10,077 bases of DNA from Chthoniobacter sp. GTDB lineage: Bacteria; Verrucomicrobiota; Verrucomicrobiia; Chthoniobacterales; Chthoniobacteraceae. Under the pieces are notes generated by a model. That model was not told the origin of the DNA. It did not search any database and saw nothing but the letters and a program-made list of their open reading frames with translations. The position numbers were made by a program, and so were the translations under genes. Position 1 is the first letter of the stretch, and each line of letters opens with the position of its first letter. Below are positions 6,732 to 10,077 of the stretch, piece after piece. Location: assembly GCA_025351065.1 (NCBI GenBank), contig JANXWQ010000359.1, positions 1-10,077 on the forward strand, read 5' to 3'.

Positions 6732-7148
6732 CTATTCCGCGCTTTCGCTGAGCACCACCACACCCTCCGCCACGACTTCGTCGCGCACCCGTGCGGCGAC
6801 TTCAAACTGCCAGAGCGCGCCGACGACCGCGACCTTGCGTGCGCTGAGCACGATCTCGTCGGCGGGCCGCACGGCGCGGAGAAATTTCATTCCGCGGATC
6901 GCGGAGAGGCGAAAGGCGCGGCCCGGCTGGCCGGCGGCGAGGCCAGCGGTCTGCGCCAGCGCCTCGGTGAGAATGACGCCGGGCACGAGCGGATCGCCGG
7001 GGAAATGCCCGCGGAAAAACGGTTCGTCGGGCGGAAAAGTTTTGCCGCACTCCGCGCTTTCGCCGGACACCAGCGCCCGCACTTCATCCACAAAAACAAA
7101 CGGGGCGCGGTGCGGCAGACCGAGCGCCACAGGATCGCGCGCGATCAC
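6732..7148 (-). CDS. FabZ-like 3-hydroxyacyl-ACP dehydratase (hotdog fold)
   Basis: The product is 138 aa, the usual FabZ size. FabZ-type enzymes remove water from 3-hydroxyacyl-ACP in fatty-acid or related chain building. Motifs: L-P-H-R-A-P-F-V-F-V-D (11-21), then G47-H48-F-P-G-D-P-L-V-P-G-V (47-58) and T-E62-A-L-A-Q. His48 and Glu62 are the expected catalytic pair. I chose the GTG at 7148 because it overlaps the TGA of the upstream lipoprotein gene as GTGA, a common sign of translational coupling. A TTG at 7178 would add ten residues but needs a 34-bp overlap. Neither start has a clear ribosome site. No acyl-carrier protein, ketosynthase or other fatty-acid gene is visible nearby, so it may be a specialised dehydratase serving a lipid or surface product together with the GT2 gene downstream. 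The housekeeping FabZ role is possible but not shown. Confidence 0.85.
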   Translation of the reverse strand: MIARDPVALGLPHRAPFVFVDEVRALVSGESAECGKTFPPDEPFFRGHFPGDPLVPGVILTEALAQTAGLAAGQPGRAFRLSAIRGMKFLRAVRPADEIVLSARKVAVVGALWQFEVAARVRDEVVAEGVVVLSESAE

Positions 7149-7582
7149 TCGGACGGGACGAAGTAGCCGAATTTCCAACTGCCACCAACGAGGCGCAGGC
7201 CGACGCGGTAGCCCTTGTAATTCGGGTCGCTGACCACGGCGGCGGGTGCGACCATGAAGCGGTCATTGGGCACGAAGGTCTCGCGCAGCACCGACGAGAG
7301 TTCGGGCCAAAGATTGCGCTCGTCCCAATAGACGAACGGCGTCTCGCCCGGCGCGGGTGTGTCCCAGCGGTAGCCGAAATCGGGGGCCATCAGCGAGGTC
7401 AGCATGGTGTGATCCTTTTTCGCGACCGCGCTGCGCAGCCGCCCGAGGAAGGACTGGAAACCCTGGTCGCCCGACTGATCTTTGAACGGCTGCTTGTCGG
7501 CCTCGTCCTTTTTTTTGTACGGCGCCTGGCAGGCGGCGACGGCGGCGACGAGGAGCAGGAGGAGCAGCGCGCGGGGTTTCAT
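7145..7582 (-). CDS. Small predicted lipoprotein of unknown function
   Basis: The product is 145 aa. The N-terminus is M-K-P-R followed by a leucine-rich hydrophobic stretch and a lipobox V15-A-A-C18, so the protein should be exported, cut before Cys18 and lipid-anchored. A charged Lys/Asp-rich linker (about residues 22-35) leads to a folded domain of roughly 105 residues. That domain has an R-W-D-T-P, a Y-W-D-E-R-N-L-W and a C-terminal strand-like end, G-S-W-K-F-G-Y-F-V. I do not recognise the family; the overall look resembles small SnoaL/NTF2-like or SH3-like extracytoplasmic domains, but this is only an impression. The ATG at 7582 is chosen because it opens directly into the signal peptide; the upstream in-frame opening to 7729 would bury it. 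It is the first gene of a minus-strand unit and overlaps the dehydratase by 4 nt. Confidence 0.75.
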   Translation of the reverse strand: MKPRALLLLLLVAAVAACQAPYKKKDEADKQPFKDQSGDQGFQSFLGRLRSAVAKKDHTMLTSLMAPDFGYRWDTPAPGETPFVYWDERNLWPELSSVLRETFVPNDRFMVAPAAVVSDPNYKGYRVGLRLVGGSWKFGYFVPSE

Positions 7583-7605
7583 GGGCGAGGGAAATAGGCT
7601 CGCCC
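7583..7605 (-). promoter_or_regulatory. Hairpin directly abutting the lipoprotein start codon
   Basis: GGGCGAG (7583-7589) and CTCGCCC (7599-7605) form a perfect 7-bp stem with a 9-nt loop. In the minus-strand mRNA the stem ends immediately before the ATG at 7580-7582, where a ribosome site should lie. No Shine-Dalgarno sequence is visible. The stem could limit translation of the lipoprotein gene, or it may be chance in GC-rich DNA. Confidence 0.3.
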
Positions 7606-7767
7606 CCACGGCAAGGCCAGACGATTTTTCCCAGCGACGCCCGACCCGGCGCGGCCCACGGCCAGGATCGGCGGATTTTTTCGCCGAAACGCTAACAAAC
7701 CCCCGCCCCACCCGTCTCACCCTCAGCAAACGATGTCACCCGACTCGCCCCCAAACTCAGCCCGCAG

Positions 7768-7786
7768 GATGATTCGCCGATGATTC
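7768..7786. repeat. Direct repeat GATGATTC with 11-bp period upstream of the sigma gene
   Basis: Two perfect GATGATTC copies (7768-7775 and 7779-7786) are separated by GCC, so they recur at 11 bp, about one helical turn. The second copy ends 14 bp before the sigma-factor ATG. The placement suits a protein-binding site, but no regulator can be named. The rest of the divergent gap 7606-7800 contains a small TCGGCG/CGCCGA hairpin with a T-rich loop (7668-7687) and no recognisable promoter. Confidence 0.3.
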
Positions 7787-7800
7787 CACGCACCAAATAG

Positions 7801-8355
7801 ATGGCCGTGAAAATGCCGGATGAAACCACCATGCCGTCGCCGGAGTGGGCCACGATCGAGCAGGTCTTTGCCGCGCTCGAGTCCCCGCTGCTCGCGTATG
7901 CGCGGCGGCTGCTCGGCGATTTCGCGCTGGCGGAGGACATCGTTCAGGAGGCTTTTATGAAACTTCACACGCAATTCCAAAAGGTGCTCACGCCGCAGCC
8001 GTGGCTCTACCGCACCGTGCATAATCTCGCCGTCGATCATCAGCGCCGGGCGAAAAAAATCGTGCTCGTCGGCGACTCGAAAGACGACGACCTCCCGGCC
8101 AACGACGCCGCCGATTCCCAGCCGCTGCCGGACGAACAAATCGCGCGCTGGGAAGGCATCGGGCTCGTGCGGCTCGTCCTCGAAACGCTCGACGCGCGCA
8201 GCCGCGAGCTGATCCGGCTGCGGTTCAACGAAGACCTTTCCTACAAAGAAATCGCCGAACGCACCGGCCTCACCGTCGGCCACGTCGGCTACCTGCTCCA
8301 CCACGCGCTCAAGGCCATGGCCAGCGAGCTCGAAAAAACGGAGGTCGCACCATGA
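7801..8355 (+). CDS. ECF-type RNA polymerase sigma factor (sigma-70 family)
   Basis: The product is 184 aa, typical for an ECF (group 4) sigma factor, with regions 2 and 4 only. Region 2 covers about residues 25-85: A-R-R-L-L-G-D, then A-E-D46-I-V-Q-E-A-F-M-K-L (44-55), then P-W-L-Y-R-T-V-H-N-L-A-V-D-H-Q-R-R (67-83). A polar linker (about 90-115) leads to region 4 (about 120-178), with a helix-turn-helix of Y-K-E-I-A-E-R-T-G-L-T-V-G-H-V (148-162). It would direct RNA polymerase to a dedicated set of promoters. An in-frame TAG directly precedes the ATG at 7801, so this is the longest start; ATGs at 7813 and 7831 are alternatives, and none has a good ribosome site. The stop overlaps the next gene by ATGA, tying it to a membrane protein with an anti-sigma-like N-terminus. 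No GGAAC-type autoregulatory promoter was seen upstream. Confidence 0.93.
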   Translation: MAVKMPDETTMPSPEWATIEQVFAALESPLLAYARRLLGDFALAEDIVQEAFMKLHTQFQKVLTPQPWLYRTVHNLAVDHQRRAKKIVLVGDSKDDDLPANDAADSQPLPDEQIARWEGIGLVRLVLETLDARSRELIRLRFNEDLSYKEIAERTGLTVGHVGYLLHHALKAMASELEKTEVAP

Positions 8356-10077
8356 ACCCTGAAAATTCCACGCCGCGCGAAGAAATGGAAATGAGGCTGA
8401 CCGCGCTGCTCATGGGCGAGCTTTCGCCCGCCGAATCCGAGGCGATGCACGCGCTGATGAAAAGCGATCCCGCACTCGCAGCGCTCCACGCGCGGCTGCG
8501 TCAGGCGGTCGAGCTTTTGCGCGAAGCCATCGCGATGCCGGAGCATCCCGCGCCCGCGCCGCTGGAACTTTCCGCCGAGCGCCGCGAGCGGCTGTTGGCG
8601 CATTTCAAAAACCCCGCGCCGGCGCCTGCGGCGGTCATCGTGAAACCGCGCCGCGACTGGCAGTGGGCGGTGCCGCTCGGACTCGCCGCGGCGCTGATTG
8701 CGATTCTCGGCGGGACGGTTTTGGTGAGTGGCTTCGCGCAGCGGAAAGCGAGTCGGACTGCGGGATCTGCCTTCGCCATTTCTAACACGTCAGACAGCGA
8801 CGCAATTGCGGATTCCTCCGGCTGGGCCGAAAAGCCCGGCGCGCTCCGCTTCGAAGGCACAAAGTATCTGAAAAAGGTCGGCAAGAACAACGACGGTACG
8901 GCCCACAAACCACTGTCCGCGGGAACGACCAGTCTCCCGGCTTCAGCACCACCAGCACTCGATCTTTTCACACTCTCGAGCAGGGCCACCAGCTCCGAAC
9001 CGTACGCCATTTCCGAACCCTTCTCGACGGCCGGGAAAATAAACATGGGGCAGAGCATTCGGCCTCTCACGCGCGCGCCAGCCGACCCCAATGGCATCGC
9101 CCGCGGCTTGGCCGCAGCCACTCCCGCTCCCTCGGCACCCGCTTTGGTCGCCGAGAGCAAAAGTGACTTCGGCACTGTCGCCGGGGCCGGCGAGCAAGAG
9201 CGCTCGCTGCGTACCGGCGTGGCGGCCACGAACGCGCCAGCGGCTCCAGCCGCACCAGCCTCGGGTCCAGTGGCAGCCACTGCTGCCGCTCCGAAGCGGC
9301 CCGTCATCGCCAGCGCGTCCGACGACGCGAAGGCCGCGATGGGCGGACTCGCCGACGGGACTGAAGCGCGACAGACAGCGCTCGGATTCGAGCCGAGAGG
9401 GGACGCACTGCATGATCTCGCTGAGCCGACGATCACTGCAATCACTCGCAACGGCGAAGCTCCGACAAACCGTTTGGAAACCGTCAGCGAAGTGACGGGA
9501 AATGCGTTTTTTGCGAAGCAGCAAAGTGCGGGCGGTGAAATTGCATTGCGCGAGAAATCCGACGGAAAGGATCGTTCCGGCGGCTCTTCCGAATGGTCCA
9601 AAGGAACAAAGAATGTGGAAGACCAGATGCGTCGTTTTGAAAATTCAGCCGGCGTGCTCAGCCAGGACTTCGACGCAGTTGGCGTCCTCGCTTTGGGCGA
9701 CCGAGTTCAGGGCGTGGCTCGCGGTGGCGAAGCGGATGGCTTTGCCACCGCCGCGCGAGGCACTGCCGATCATTGGGCCTTCGCCAACGGCGTCAGCGAT
9801 GCGGAAACGCCGCTCCTGCTCGGCCGTCTCACGACGGATACTCGAAGGGCGTACGAAAAAACGATCAGCGCGGGGACTAAATTCTGGAGTGACGATGGAG
9901 CGGCCAAAGTGAACATCAACACCGCGTTGCAAGACGAACTGGCCTCGCTCCCCTACATCGGCCCGACCCTCGCTGAGCGCATCATCATCGACCGCATGGC
10001 TCACGGCCCCTACCGGCGCATCGAAGACCTCGCGCGGGTGCGTGGGATTTCGGCGCGCACGGTCGAAGACTTGCGCG
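8352..10077 (+). CDS. Membrane protein with anti-sigma-like N-terminus and ComEA-type HhH C-terminus (3' end outside window)
   Basis: The reading frame is open from the ATG at 8352 to the window end (575 codons, no stop). Residues 12-60 (L-T-A-L-L-M-G-E-L-S-P-A-E then D-P-A-L-A-A-L) resemble the helical N-terminus of zinc-less anti-sigma proteins that follow ECF sigma genes. A single membrane helix lies at about 105-129. Next come a polar region with E216-P-Y-A-I-S-E-P-F-S-T-A-G-K-I-N-M232 and a long Ala/Pro-rich stretch (about 250-320), then a charged part. The C-terminus (520-575) is a helix-hairpin-helix unit: V-N-I-N-T-A, L-P-Y-I-G-P-T-L-A, G-P-Y-R-R-I-E-D-L and R-G-I-S-A-R-T. This is the pattern of ComEA and related DNA-binding domains. 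If the N-terminus is cytoplasmic, the HhH lies in the periplasm. The ATGA overlap with the sigma gene supports a partnership. Codon use becomes less GC-rich after about residue 130. A GspK-like (pseudopilin) reading of the HhH is an alternative. The anti-sigma role is inferred. Confidence 0.75.
   Translation, partial: MNPENSTPREEMEMRLTALLMGELSPAESEAMHALMKSDPALAALHARLRQAVELLREAIAMPEHPAPAPLELSAERRERLLAHFKNPAPAPAAVIVKPRRDWQWAVPLGLAAALIAILGGTVLVSGFAQRKASRTAGSAFAISNTSDSDAIADSSGWAEKPGALRFEGTKYLKKVGKNNDGTAHKPLSAGTTSLPASAPPALDLFTLSSRATSSEPYAISEPFSTAGKINMGQSIRPLTRAPADPNGIARGLAAATPAPSAPALVAESKSDFGTVAGAGEQERSLRTGVAATNAPAAPAAPASGPVAATAAAPKRPVIASASDDAKAAMGGLADGTEARQTALGFEPRGDALHDLAEPTITAITRNGEAPTNRLETVSEVTGNAFFAKQQSAGGEIALREKSDGKDRSGGSSEWSKGTKNVEDQMRRFENSAGVLSQDFDAVGVLALGDRVQGVARGGEADGFATAARGTADHWAFANGVSDAETPLLLGRLTTDTRRAYEKTISAGTKFWSDDGAAKVNINTALQDELASLPYIGPTLAERIIIDRMAHGPYRRIEDLARVRGISARTVEDLR

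Noticed and set aside
6732..7178. TTG start at 7178 for the FabZ-like gene
   Set aside because: It would overlap the lipoprotein gene by 34 bp and adds residues with no FabZ match; the GTG at 7148 gives a 4-nt overlap and normal length.
7668..7687. TCGGCG/CGCCGA hairpin with T-rich loop as a terminator
   Set aside because: The T-run is inside the loop and not after the stem, and the stem is only 6 bp. It lies between divergent genes, where a terminator is not expected.
8501..9601. 366-aa minus-strand open frame opposite the anti-sigma-like gene
   Set aside because: The plus-strand frame is open to the window end, is coupled to the sigma gene and has a membrane helix and HhH motif; the minus frame has only Ala/Ser/Gly-rich text.

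Overview
The window is GC-rich bacterial DNA with dense coding and short intergenic gaps. Its gene content suggests a member of the Verrucomicrobiota. The pointers are a separate PIG-L/NagB-like gene pair, a sigma/anti-sigma-like pair whose second protein carries a motif I associate from memory with the 'Verru_Chthon cassette protein A' family, an Agl23-type membrane glycosyltransferase, and a GCAGAG-type palindromic repeat. The assignment is inferred from protein style only; no rRNA or marker gene is present. No tRNA, rRNA, CRISPR array, transposase or phage gene was seen.

Layout. (a) 1-1517, plus strand: the 3' part of a PIG-L/LmbE-type deacetylase gene, then, 5 bp later, a glucosamine-6-phosphate-isomerase-like (NagB fold) gene. 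They look like an amino-sugar pair. (b) 1518-1692: a convergent gap filled by a long imperfect inverted repeat. (c) 1693-5879: a glycan-building block. A minus-strand GT2 enzyme of the dolichyl/polyprenyl-phosphate-sugar synthase type diverges across a 46 bp gap from two plus-strand multi-pass membrane proteins. The first is Agl23/TIGR03663-like. The second is an unassigned GT-C-like protein. (d) 5880-5966: a second convergent gap holding a double-hairpin REP-like repeat, one arm of which encodes the C-terminus of the next gene. (e) 5932-7582, minus strand: a three-gene unit, read as lipoprotein, then FabZ-like hotdog dehydratase (4-nt GTGA overlap), then a second GT2 glycosyltransferase. (f) 7583-7800: a divergent regulatory gap with a hairpin and an 11-bp-period direct repeat. 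(g) 7801 to the window end, plus strand: an ECF-type sigma factor with a 4-nt ATGA overlap into a long single-pass membrane protein. That protein has an anti-sigma-like N-terminus and a ComEA-type helix-hairpin-helix C-terminus, and it runs off the window.

How the genes may work together. The GT2 enzyme at 1693-2439 could load a sugar onto a polyprenyl phosphate, and the two membrane proteins could use that donor on the outer face of the inner membrane. The sigma/membrane-protein pair looks like a trans-envelope signalling module. Its unusual feature is a DNA-binding-type HhH domain predicted to lie outside the cytoplasm, which is the most novel-looking item in the window.
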